Part shown: piece by piece, positions 1 through 9,925 of the stretch | Layout: every line of letters begins with the position of its first letter | Position numbering within the stretch: position 1 is the stretch's first letter | The notes under the pieces: model-generated | Told to the model about the DNA's origin: nothing | Databases searched by the model: none | The model's input: the letters and a program-made list of their open reading frames with translations, nothing else | Program-made: the position numbers and the translations under genes | Source: Mariannaea sp. PMI_226 | Taxonomy: Eukaryota; Ascomycota; Sordariomycetes; Hypocreales; Nectriaceae | Reading direction: 5' to 3' | Assembly (NCBI GenBank): GCA_024336345.1 | Contig: JANFOG010000003.1 | Location: 2,362,501 to 2,426,500 of the forward strand | DNA: 64,000 nucleotides

Positions 1-2494
1 AAGGAGGACCGGGCACTATGCATAATTTATTGCTGTGGTGGTGGTGGTAACTAAATCCAAGGTAAACTGCTGTGTATGCACTATGTAAGTGCGGCTGTGT
101 CTTCTGTCTTGTATTTGTCTGGAGCATGTACTAATAGTTCATGATGTGGCTTACCGCTGTGATCCATTTTGACCCTGTTCGTGTGGTTTCGATTGGAGAG
201 GGACATTGGCTTAGAACGATGGTGCAACCTGAGATATTGCCTCTCCGGTACGCCTACATGGTTGAGAGAGTGCAGATGCAGGAAGACGGAGATACGTACA
301 AATGGGCATGAATGGGGGCATGGCAAAATATCAGTGTAACAGTACGGAGTAGAAGAGGCAGAGACGGTCTATAGATACCCAATTACGGTGCCATCTGGTG
401 ATGCATATGATGCAGCCGTATGCCACGCGCACATCACTTACACACGCACTTGCGAGAAGGAGGGTCGCCGCTACAGTCAAGGCAGATAGATAGAGGGCAG
501 CTGAGGGGCCGCCACAGAGGAAAATCTGAGCACTTTCGGCGATGTGAAAAAGACGCCAACGCGGCACCAGCGATATGTACTGTAACGATACGCTGCCGGG
601 TGTCATCATCAACCATGCATGGTGAGGTGGGCACAGCGCAACGGAGGGAGGCAGAGACGATGGGTTAGCTTTAAAAAAAAAGTCGACTTCATCAACTACT
701 GATTGTACTACTGTACTCCGAGCTCCTGTCCTTATTAGACTACGGGCTGACCACAAATACCTGAGGAACCGGGGGATGGTGACAGTTCAATCGCACAGTG
801 CATCTAGGTAGTTCCCCACTACATTTGGCATGAAAAGGAACTTGGAACACGGTCGCAACTTGTGGCTATTCCATACTGTGCCCTTACATCCGGCCCGGAT
901 CCGCCAGCTACCGAAGATAGACAAGGAGACCGTGCCGAGGCTGGTGACCCGGCGGTGGCTGGGAAAAAGCTGGCGTACGGAGTGTGAGATTGAGTCGCGC
1001 GGCGGTGCAACACTTCATCTTGGGTGAGAAGCCATATTGACTTATAGATTTCAAACTCGAAGTCGTATTTGCTTCTGATGTTTTGGTTTGGCAGCACACC
1101 AACTCCAGCAACCAGCCCGCCGCCCCCAAAATCAAAACGAAGATTCAGTAAAAGCAAGCAACAACGGTCCTGGTCCCTCGCCCCATCTGCATCTGCAAAC
1201 TTCCCGCGTAGGCTGCACAAGGAGTGGCCACAACCATCCAGGGGGGGCGACACAAGCAGGGCGAATGGACCATGACTTACGAAGTACAGTACGGATCTCC
1301 TACCCAAGCGCCCCGCTGCATATCGTGATTTGGCTCTGTTCAAGCTCGACGACGGCGTCAAGGCCAAGGTGGATGTTTTTGGCGGGGTCTGGGGGGCCCC
1401 TATGTCTTGTCCCTCTCTCTCCGTTCTGTTGTCTGGTTCCCTCTCATTCTCTTTCTATCTCGAGCTTCGGCATTCCCAGGAGTTCAATTGTTAGGACCCG
1501 AGTCCATGTCAGCAGGGGATACGTCCAGAGCGCCCCGCATTCAGTATCTCCAAAACTGGATCAAGAGCCGTCATAGTGCTCACTAAAATAGTAGGTAGGT
1601 AGCTTTGTATACTGCTGCAAGTGAGAGACAAACATGTCTTTTGCAGGAAATACGGACTGTAGACTACATGATTTAGTACGCCAGATCGTAAGTACTGCAA
1701 CAAGTACTTCCATAGTCTGTACTCTGTACGCAGAACCTTGTATCGATATATCTACGTAAGTATGCCGTTTATAGATGGTGTGTGGGAGAAATAAGAATGT
1801 GAAGCATCCATGTCAGCGCGTGCGATCATACGACCTTTCGCACTGTAAATGGCTGGGACCAGCCCTGGAGGGCTCAGGCCCAAAAAGCACGGAGTTGCCG
1901 CGTTTGAGCTCCCAGGCTGGGGAGAAAGAGGCACTGTGCTACCGCGAGGATTGCACAGTATCTTCAGGAGGGTCACGGTGCTGGCGACGTCGAGCTTGAT
2001 TGGATGAAGGGGTCCACACGGAGGCGCAGGACTCACAGGTCGCAGCATGGATGGACCCCTCCACCCCCGAGGAAGACCAGCGCCAGTCAGGACTGGGCCA
2101 AAACTGTTCAAGGGATTGTCGTGCTGTTGTCCTTCCACACCTCCAGCGGGTGAAGCGGGTGGTCCCAGGTGGCCCAGCGGCCGTGTGGATTCCCTGTGGG
2201 TGCTCCTAGGTGGCTTGGCTGCCCCCATTGGCTGCAACTCCCCGCTGGGGCTGGATGACCTTCACCGCTTCTTCCCCCCATCGATCCCCCATTGACAACC
2301 GTCCAAGGTACCACGGCCAGGCCATGGTTCAGTGTACTCCAGCACTTCTCTCCTCCTCCGACTGCTCTCAAACCTCTTCTTTTCACTTCCTCAGGGACTT
2401 GACGAAAGAGCGGTGTCGTCCGCTCGTCTCCTACAATACTAGCACTCATTCCGCATCCTATTTTCCTCCACTCTCATTCTGTCTCTCGCCCAGA
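1..2494. other. Gene-free stretch upstream of the Zn-cluster gene
   Basis: No reading frame here looks like a conserved protein on either strand; the longer open frames are compositionally random. The last 35 bases before position 2495 form a pyrimidine-rich tract ending in CAG immediately before the start codon, which resembles a 3' splice acceptor, so a 5' UTR intron is possible. I could not place its donor with confidence. Confidence 0.5.
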
Positions 2495-5017
2495 ATGACA
2501 TTCGACTTCAACAACGGCGGGGTGGATGCCTTTTTGGACTTGACGTTCGACCACCGGGATCGCAGCACGAACGCTTCCGCCTACCAGACCTACCAGACTC
2601 CGACTAACCACTCGAGTCCAGAGTCTGTTCCGAACATCATGCCGCAAAACACTCGTGCTTGGAACGTGCCGCTCGATATGGCTTCGGGAAGCCCTCAGGG
2701 CCATGCGTCTGCCAGCCCGGAGGATCTCACATCCCACTCGCCTCTTTCTCAGTCTTCGAGCCCTCACAGCCAACATTCGCCGCTTCAGCTATCGCCGTAT
2801 CAGTCTCCCATGAGCCATATGACAGACTGGGCTCTGCATCAGTCACAGCAGCAGCAATCTCAACTACCAGGGGCTCCTGACATGTCTCAGTTCATCCAGG
2901 ATGCTGCCCTCATGAGCTTCAACGCTTTCCCCGCAAACTTCCAGCCTAATCCTCTCGATTACCTGCCTCCATCAACTCAAGCCGCTCTGCAAGCTAACCT
3001 GCTTGAGTCCGCCTTCAATTCAATCCCCGCCTTGGACGATCCTGCCCAAACGGTTCAGTGGGGTAGCACCGGGATGGAAAATTGGCAGGAGTTTCAGAAC
3101 AATCTCCAAATTGAAGGTCTTCCACGACTGGACAGTGTCGGCAGCAATTCCCCCACTGGAACTTATCTCGAGGTTCTCTCGTTGCCGTCGTCTTCCGGTG
3201 AAAGCTGGGCTATGGTGGACTGGAACCAGCCCAACTTCGATCAGTTCCAGCAGGCCCATGCCCAGAGTGCAGCCATCTTCAACCCCTCCCAGACTCTTCA
3301 TTTGAGAACCAACTCCGATTCGTCAGACGGCGCCAACTCTCTAGAATTCGGCAGTTTCGAAGAGATTCCTCCTTTCCCCTATTCCCCCTTCTCGCCCGAA
3401 TCGGATGGATATGTCGACGCTGGCAGCCACCGCAATTGCTTCTCCGGAGAGCACCACCACAACCATGACACCGTCAGCCCTACCTCTGCTGTCGCTCCGG
3501 TTCCTATCAAGTCAGAATCGTCCGCCGCTACTCGTCACAGCCCTGGCAGTGGTGCCGGCTCGACATCGCCACCTTCCACCACCACTCCTCGCCGAAACTC
3601 GGGCCCCCGTAAGAGCCCCATCGCCAAGTCTACCAAGGTAGTCCGACGTATTTCCAATGGCAAGAAGGACGGTACTGTTGAGAAGAAGGTTGGCCGCAGA
3701 AAGGGACCTCTTTTGCCAGAGCAGCGAAAGCAAGCTAGTGAGATAAGAAAATTGCGAGCTTGTTTGCGATGCAAGTTCCTCAAGAAGACCTGCGACAAGG
3801 GCGAGCCTTGTGCTGGATGCCAGCCTTCCCATGCCCGTCTGTGGCAAGTTCCTTGCACTCGCATTGACATCAAGGATATTGGCTACTTCATGAAGGATTG
3901 GAAGGCCGATTATGAGAGACACATGGACCGTGGCGTCTCCGTCTATAATGTTAAGGGTTTTGCTCAGAAGGAGACTCTCATGTGGATCACTCACGGCTAT
4001 GGCTTTGCTCTCCCCGTCATGGTCCGCGAGGTCTATGTTGCTGATGACAGTTGCTTCTCCGTTGATTGGGTTGAGTCCTCTCTCACCGACCAGGAGCCCA
4101 TTGACTTTGAGACAAAGACCGAGAAGCTTGATGTCGGTGCCGAGGGTGTTCGCCTTGATGCTCTCTCAGAGTACCTCGATAAGCACATCGACGGTCCCTT
4201 TGAGGATTTCATTGACGACCACTTCGAGGGTACCCCCTTCATCACTGAGATCCTCAAGACCGCCCACCGCTACTATGTCAAGGAGAAGATGCCCGTCATT
4301 CGCAAGGCTCTCAAGCTTGTCTTGGCCTATAACCTGACAATGCACATCACCATGATCGAGAACCAAGGCGATGAAGTCTCTCTGGATGGTCAGATTGATG
4401 ATGAGGACTCTAAGTACTACGGCCGTACCGTCGCTCCCGTCATGATCAACTTCCAGATCAAGTGTGCCCTTGCCGACATGTGGCGTGAGCTTCAGAAGGA
4501 TATCCTGGAGGAGCTGTCTGCCCTGTACTCGGGTGTCTACAGTGGTGAAAAGATGAAGAACTGGCCCACCATTTTCATGTTGGCTTCCATTCTCCTTGCT
4601 GTCTGGGAGGAGATGCAGTTCGACTGCCACTACCGTGTCCCCGATCCCATCGCTGTGAATAAGTTCTGCTCTGATATGGAGACGACACCGGTTGGCGTCA
4701 TCGTTGGTCTCTTCCACGCCATTTCTCAGAAGCTCCCTTCTTTCACCGACTGGGATACCCGCAAGCACGGTCACTTGCTCCACAACAACATGGCCGTCTG
4801 TGAGGCCATGACTGAAGTGCGACAACACGTAATCAAGCACGGTATGTATTTTTTTTCCTTTTTTTATCATGCGCTTGCAACCACTCTTGTACCGACGGTC
4901 GCTAATTCCATTGCAGAGGCCTACCTCCGAACCCGCAAGGAGACGCAGTTCGACCGATACGACTTCGACTCCTTGTCCAACAAGTTCCTCTCCAAGCTTG
5001 TTATCCGGGCCAACTAA
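2495..5017 (+). CDS. Zn-cluster (C6-like) transcription regulator, 815 aa
   Basis: Two exons, 2495-4841 and 4917-5017. The 75-nt intron (GTATGT..TTGCAG) is a multiple of three, so the frame stays open through it. The first ~420 residues are Ser/Pro/Gln-rich and disordered, as in activation regions. A basic stretch precedes a cysteine cluster at residues 423-454 (ACLRC..KKTCDKG..CAGC..PCTR) with spacing C-x2-C-x6-C-x5-C-x2-C-x11-C. The first five Cys fit the fungal Zn2Cys6 pattern; the last gap is longer than the usual 6-8. The C-terminal ~350 residues are well folded in character and probably a regulatory domain. The ATG at 2495 was chosen because the frame upstream of it reads as random sequence. 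The target genes are unknown. The family call is good; the specific role is not known to me. Confidence 0.85.
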   Translation: MTFDFNNGGVDAFLDLTFDHRDRSTNASAYQTYQTPTNHSSPESVPNIMPQNTRAWNVPLDMASGSPQGHASASPEDLTSHSPLSQSSSPHSQHSPLQLSPYQSPMSHMTDWALHQSQQQQSQLPGAPDMSQFIQDAALMSFNAFPANFQPNPLDYLPPSTQAALQANLLESAFNSIPALDDPAQTVQWGSTGMENWQEFQNNLQIEGLPRLDSVGSNSPTGTYLEVLSLPSSSGESWAMVDWNQPNFDQFQQAHAQSAAIFNPSQTLHLRTNSDSSDGANSLEFGSFEEIPPFPYSPFSPESDGYVDAGSHRNCFSGEHHHNHDTVSPTSAVAPVPIKSESSAATRHSPGSGAGSTSPPSTTTPRRNSGPRKSPIAKSTKVVRRISNGKKDGTVEKKVGRRKGPLLPEQRKQASEIRKLRACLRCKFLKKTCDKGEPCAGCQPSHARLWQVPCTRIDIKDIGYFMKDWKADYERHMDRGVSVYNVKGFAQKETLMWITHGYGFALPVMVREVYVADDSCFSVDWVESSLTDQEPIDFETKTEKLDVGAEGVRLDALSEYLDKHIDGPFEDFIDDHFEGTPFITEILKTAHRYYVKEKMPVIRKALKLVLAYNLTMHITMIENQGDEVSLDGQIDDEDSKYYGRTVAPVMINFQIKCALADMWRELQKDILEELSALYSGVYSGEKMKNWPTIFMLASILLAVWEEMQFDCHYRVPDPIAVNKFCSDMETTPVGVIVGLFHAISQKLPSFTDWDTRKHGHLLHNNMAVCEAMTEVRQHVIKHGMYFFSFFYHALATTLVPTVANSIAEAYLRTRKETQFDRYDFDSLSNKFLSKLVIRAN

Positions 5018-7697
5018 ACCAGTCCTTACTGAATCGGCTCGGCTTGCACTGTTGTCAAATTGATATTTATGAGGCGCCTCAATGGTAGCCCGCCCATTTC
5101 CCTTTGTATTTGATTTTCTTTGTTTTTGAAGCGACAGCGTTGGCAAGATTTCGACAACTACACTTTGGATGATGACACTTGTGGTCCACCCAAGTAATCA
5201 TCATGCTGATGATATTTACCTTCTCTCACGGCTGGTCACCGCCCCATCAAACAAACATAAGCACGAATTACCTGATAAACGGGAAATGTGTTATGACCTG
5301 ATTATGACTTTGTTCTACGAATGTATGACTTGCAGAAGACAAAGCTTTTTTATTCCTTATTTTTTGTTCTTTTTTTTGCTATGTTTTTTAAGTCTTTGAG
5401 AAGATGAGATGGGATACAGATGAGAACACAGATCCTGAAAGGGGGTTACATTTTTGATGGGATCATGGTTCATGATATGGCATTTTGTTGATGGACGATA
5501 TGATTTGTGCATGGATGGTTTACTGAGGCATTCCTTCATGAGAGAAGCGATGATTTGCATGGACTTTCAGGGCGTTGGCGAGCTCAAGTGGGCCGGACCT
5601 TCGTATTGGAGCAGATTTGTTTTGCAACGATGGATGGATGTCGAGGATTTCTCGGTAGTTATTACACAAAAGCTCAGGGTTACTAGATGAGTTCCCTAGC
5701 ACCGGAAGCAACAACACAATGGATTTGTAACAGTTTCTCACATGGGCGTTATGGTTTTTTGTCTCGTTTTTGATGAACCTACCTATCACTTTTTTTTTTG
5801 AAGAACTCTGTGAGTAGATGACTATGGCAGTGACTGATCTTATTTGGGTTAATTTCTAATCTTTGAACAATGCCTGAGACGTGTTGTTTGTGCTTGTGCA
5901 TGTGAATGTCTTGAAATGCCCTGACCCTAATAGCTGCGAGTCGCTGCGAGTTGAGTACGGTGTGGTGGAGGCCTGCCTGCAGGGAAACGGTCGAGGTGAG
6001 ACAGACGGGGGGCGACTCGTTCATCTTTTGTGTACAAAGTAAGGGAAAAGAGGACAGAGATGCCTGTCGCGGTGCGAAGCGGTGAAGCCCCTTGTGAGCT
6101 GACCACGGCTCGTTAAATCCAACCACACGCAGACGTCGGTGCGTCAGGTTTGGCGGGATTACATGGTCAGGGCAACTTGCCTTGTGGTGAGATCCCTTCT
6201 TCCCCCCCCCCCCCCCCCAACCCCTGGTTCGTGACGGGATGGTTTTGTTTGATTGCTATGAATCAGAATCTGTGTTTCAGGTTTCAAGAGGGAGAGAGAG
6301 ACGCAGAGAAAATTTAGGATGCTTGTTCGTCGAATGAAGTCGTGTTGCCGTGGCTGCTGGCGTCGGATCTCTGACTCCCCTTTCTCTAGCTGCAGAATGC
6401 TCTATGCGTGCATTTGGGGGTGTGGGAAGAGCTGCAGTTTCTTATGCAAAAAGCTTCAGTGGGTAGTCAAGAGCCTCATGTTCTAGACAGCGAGTGACGA
6501 CCCAAATTTGAAACAAAAAAAACATCATCGTCTGGTATACAGAAGCCCCTATTTGGGCTGACTGCGAGCGATAGCAAACTGCCACTCCGTTAGGAGTAAG
6601 GCGGTCACAAGGCTTTATATGTTAAGATCTGACACACCCAGGATAATGCCCTGCAAAGCTCTTACGTGTTGAGAGGATGGAATGCTGCTAGGCGAGTCTG
6701 TTATATGTGTCGAATGCCACCTATCTCAGTAAGTACTGTCTTTTACCAAAGAGGGTGGCAGCTCAATGACTAGCTATATGGACTACTGAGTATCCATTGC
6801 GGAACAATAAAGATTATTCCATCCAAACGGCCTGTGACTTATTATTTACATTACTAACTTGTTGGGGCTGATTCTTAATTCATCGGCCAATACGTCTAGA
6901 TATGTGCCTTGCTTCAGAAGTGACTTATCATGTGTAACAACATACTTTGAGTCAGTCCAAATTCTTCTTCGTCTGTATTTACTTCTTCTATTATCTGGGT
7001 AACTCTAGTCTTCATTCAACCGCAGCCCTCACAGTCTTGATCCTGGTCAGTTTCATTCGTGTGCAGTACACCGATACCCCAAGCCACCCAACAACAGTAT
7101 CACTATCTATTTATTTAGGAAGATATGATGCTCAAACATGAGAACTCGAGAGGAAGCAACATGGAGCTGGCCCCTACTTATATGGTCAGTGAACCGCAAG
7201 GGAAAGGGAATCTGAGTTGGGATGCTGATGAATGTAATATTTCGCCATATATATTCAATTTGACTGACTGCCGTGCTTGTTTATTGGATGCAATAACAGA
7301 CTCTTGACATATTTTTTACTTCCTCTCATTCATGAATGGAAAACATTGTACTGAGGGGTATTTACATAGGTACCTCGGTGGAATTCCTCCATGTTCCCTT
7401 GGTGGCACCGGTGAACACTGATCAAGCATCGCCGGTGGTTCTCGGCACGGTCCCTTCTAGCGCCCGACGTTTAGCGTCTCCGCCCCGGAGGAATTCAGCC
7501 ACACCTCCGCAAATGGACGCACACTCTCACTCATTGCCACATTTCATCTCATCTCACGATAGGTAGACATAGGACATCACAAAGAAGAGACGTAGAGTTC
7601 GGGGTTTTTTTTTTCTTTTCATATTTTATTTCGCTTTCTTCTATTCTAACAGCCATCGCTCATTTCCCTTCCATAAACCTCTTTGCAAGCTACAAAA
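5018..7697. other. Intergenic 2.7 kb
   Basis: This holds the 3' flank of the Zn-cluster gene and the upstream region of the phosphopantetheinyl transferase. It is AT-rich with several homopolymer runs. I see no supported gene on either strand. A T/C-rich stretch at 7600-7680 just before the PPTase start resembles a fungal core promoter/5' UTR. Confidence 0.5.
6202..6218. repeat. Poly-C tract, 17 bases
   Basis: An uninterrupted run of 17 C in intergenic DNA, followed by AACCCC. It is a simple mononucleotide repeat, and its length is prone to sequencing error. Confidence 0.9.
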
Positions 7698-8662
7698 ATG
7701 ACGTCAAACTCGGCACCGACCGTCATCCAGTGGGTGCTCGATACTCGCTCACTCTGGCCCTCAGCTCTACAGACCCAGCATCTTCGTGTTGTCGTAAGCC
7801 TTCACATAGCCTACGCCAAAATTGGCTTTTCATTACGGGCCTGACAAAACTGATAAACCCCCCGCTCATTCCCTAGGCATCCCGGGCCCTCGCGCTTCTC
7901 CCCAAGGATGAGCAGGCCAACGTCCTTCGCTACTACCATGTTCGTGATGCGAAGCTCGCCCTGGGCTCTGTTCTGCTCAAGAGATACGTCATTTCCCGCT
8001 TCTGCAACGTGCCCTGGGATCAGGCGGTCGCCGTCCGTGATGAGCGTACCAAGCCTGTCTTTCGTCTGCCGGATGGTTCGCAGCCCCTCCTTTTCAATGT
8101 CTCACATCAAGCCGGCCTCGTCGTCCTCCTCGCCGTGCACAGCCCGCCACCGGGCGTGTCGGTGGGCGTCGACGTCGTTTGTCCCTCTGAGCGTCGATCG
8201 CGGGATCACCAGATGTTGACCAAGGAAGGGTGGCCGAGTTTTGTCGACATGCACGCCGAGGTCTTCGGCAAGGACGAGGTTATCACGCTGAAGAGGCTTC
8301 CCTTTGCTCAGAGCACGGATAGCGGGCGGGACACTCTGCTCCGTTACTTTTACGCTCTCTGGTGTCTGCGTGAGGCTTATGTCAAGATGACGGGCGACGC
8401 GCTCCTCGCGAGTTGGCTAGGAGACCTGGAAATGCGCGGGTTCGCGCCGCCCGAGGAGAAACAGACACCTCAGGAAGTGTGGCTCAGGGGAAGCCAACTG
8501 GACAACGTGGACGTGAGATTGGCACCTCTTCTTGACGAATACATGGTTTCCACTGCAATTCGGAAAGGAGACGGTGGGGAGCAGTTGGCGATTGGCCAGT
8601 TTCTAGATTTAGATATTGAGGAAGTGTTGTTGTTTGCCGAGAATAATAGCAAGCCTCAATAA
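7698..8662 (+). CDS. npgA: 4'-phosphopantetheinyl transferase, Sfp type (NpgA/Ppt1-like), 293 aa
   Basis: Two exons: 7698-7793 and 7877-8662, with an 83-nt intron (GTAAGC..CTAG). The family transfers the phosphopantetheine arm of CoA to carrier-protein serines of PKSs, NRPSs and alpha-aminoadipate reductase, so it is needed for secondary metabolism and lysine synthesis. Visible motifs are FNVSHQAG from residue 105 (CoA/Mg region), GVDVV with the metal-binding Asp at about residue 131, and WCLREAYVKMTG from residue 194, the family's W-x3-E-A-x2-K motif. Length fits the Sfp/NpgA group and exceeds AcpS-type enzymes. The N-terminal exon reads naturally into the family pattern. It lies convergent to the dienelactone hydrolase gene with about 270 bp between the two stop codons. 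No PKS or NRPS gene is in the window, as expected for a general activating enzyme. Confidence 0.93.
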
Positions 8663-8932
8663 CTAGAGCAGAGTTACATATATATAGATACAAACGGGGG
8701 GAGGATAAGTATGTATGCGCGGGTGTGTGGATGACTCGTTATGAATAATGACTACAAGGATATCGAAATAGTTGACAATATTATTACTATTTCCCTTACT
8801 AGTTGTCCATCCTGCTCAAGCCTTTTGGTTTTTTTTTTTTTTGTCTTCCTCCTATGAATGTGCCTCTCAATGTCTGAACATCGACATCAAGCTTCAATTC
8901 ATTGGAGACATCATGTGCAATCTGAACAGGGA

Positions 8933-9925
8933 TTAAAAGTTTTTGGCAAAGAATTGCAGAACAGTCTTGTAACCACGTTCATACTCCTCCTTGACACGAG
9001 GATCTTCAAGGTTGGCGCGAGCAGCCATCCAACCATGGATCTGGTCTGTGAAAGTTTCAACGTGCTTGGGTACACGGAGTCTCTCTTCAAACTGCTTAAC
9101 GTCTTCGGGCGTCTCATCCTTAGATGCCAGCAGCATGGTCGGAACGGTTACACCCTCGGCGTCATTAGGATCGACCATGGCAGGGTGGATGGAAGCGGCT
9201 ATAGAAAATGGGTTGGTGTCTGCCTTTGTAGTGAGGGCTACGACCTTTCCACCCCAACAGTACTAGGAGAAATGATAGATATATCAGTTATCTGCGCGGG
9301 GCTGGGAGAGAGGAGAGGGGACGAGAAGCCTTACACCGACAATTCCGCACTTAGAAATGCCTTGGTTTGCGGACCGAACGTCCTGGACGTATTCAGGGAC
9401 CCGGGCTGCGATCTTTGGCGGAGGATATGTCCCGAAGAAGTTGCCCAGATCGCGCTGTTTCTGTTCGGTGTCCGGAGGGTACCTAAAGAGCCGGAGGTAG
9501 AATCAGTCAGTGTGATGTCCATGGATATGAATATACGAGCTAGGGAAGGCTGAGACTCGTACCACTCAATTGGGCATGGCTTTCCCTCGAACCAATCCGG
9601 GATGAAGACCCTGTATTTCTGCTCGCCACTGTGAGCGAGGATGTCGGCGCCCTGAAGGGTCTGATCAAAGTAGCCGAAGATGTCGTAGATGACGATGATT
9701 GCCTTGGTCGCGTCCGAGGGTCCGGTAACATCTAGATCGGAGCGTCTCGAGTCAGATCTTCGACACGGATGTGGCGACAGATGATTGAAGCAAGCAATAC
9801 ATACACGTGCGTAGTCCGCCGACATCCTGGTACGCCCCCTTTGGCTTATAGCCAGAGGAGACAACTGGTGGTATGTTACAACACGCTTGGCCATGGCCAG
9901 CGGTCGCGGGCATTGTTCCAGACAT
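8933..9925 (-). CDS. Dienelactone hydrolase-family alpha/beta hydrolase, 255 aa
   Basis: Four exons on the minus strand: 9805-9925, 9563-9731, 9335-9482, 8933-9262; introns are 73, 80 and 72 nt, all GT..AG and frame-consistent. The joined protein starts MSGTMPATAGHGQACCNIPP and continues into an alpha/beta-hydrolase fold. The nucleophile Cys sits in GYCWGG, with a downstream Asp (ASKDE) and a His (QIHGW), the Cys-Asp-His triad of the dienelactone hydrolase family. Fungal members of this type are common, and few have a known substrate; a role in aromatic lactone hydrolysis is only a family default. No signal peptide is visible, so it is probably cytosolic. The exon joins are well supported because each restores a family-like sequence across the junction. 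Confidence 0.9.

Noticed and set aside
1752..2237. 161-codon minus-strand frame, Pro/Gly-rich
   Set aside because: GC-rich upstream DNA, random composition, no splice partner.
4166..5146. 326-codon open frame on the minus strand over the Zn-cluster gene
   Set aside because: It is antisense to a conserved coding exon and its length follows from the G/C-ending codon bias of that exon; it has no family features.
7698..8662. PPTase as part of a secondary-metabolite cluster
   Set aside because: No PKS, NRPS, terpene synthase, transporter or pathway regulator is linked; the neighbours are housekeeping genes.
8858..9553. 231-codon plus-strand frame over the hydrolase gene
   Set aside because: It lies opposite three exons and two introns of a recognisable hydrolase; no domain is seen.
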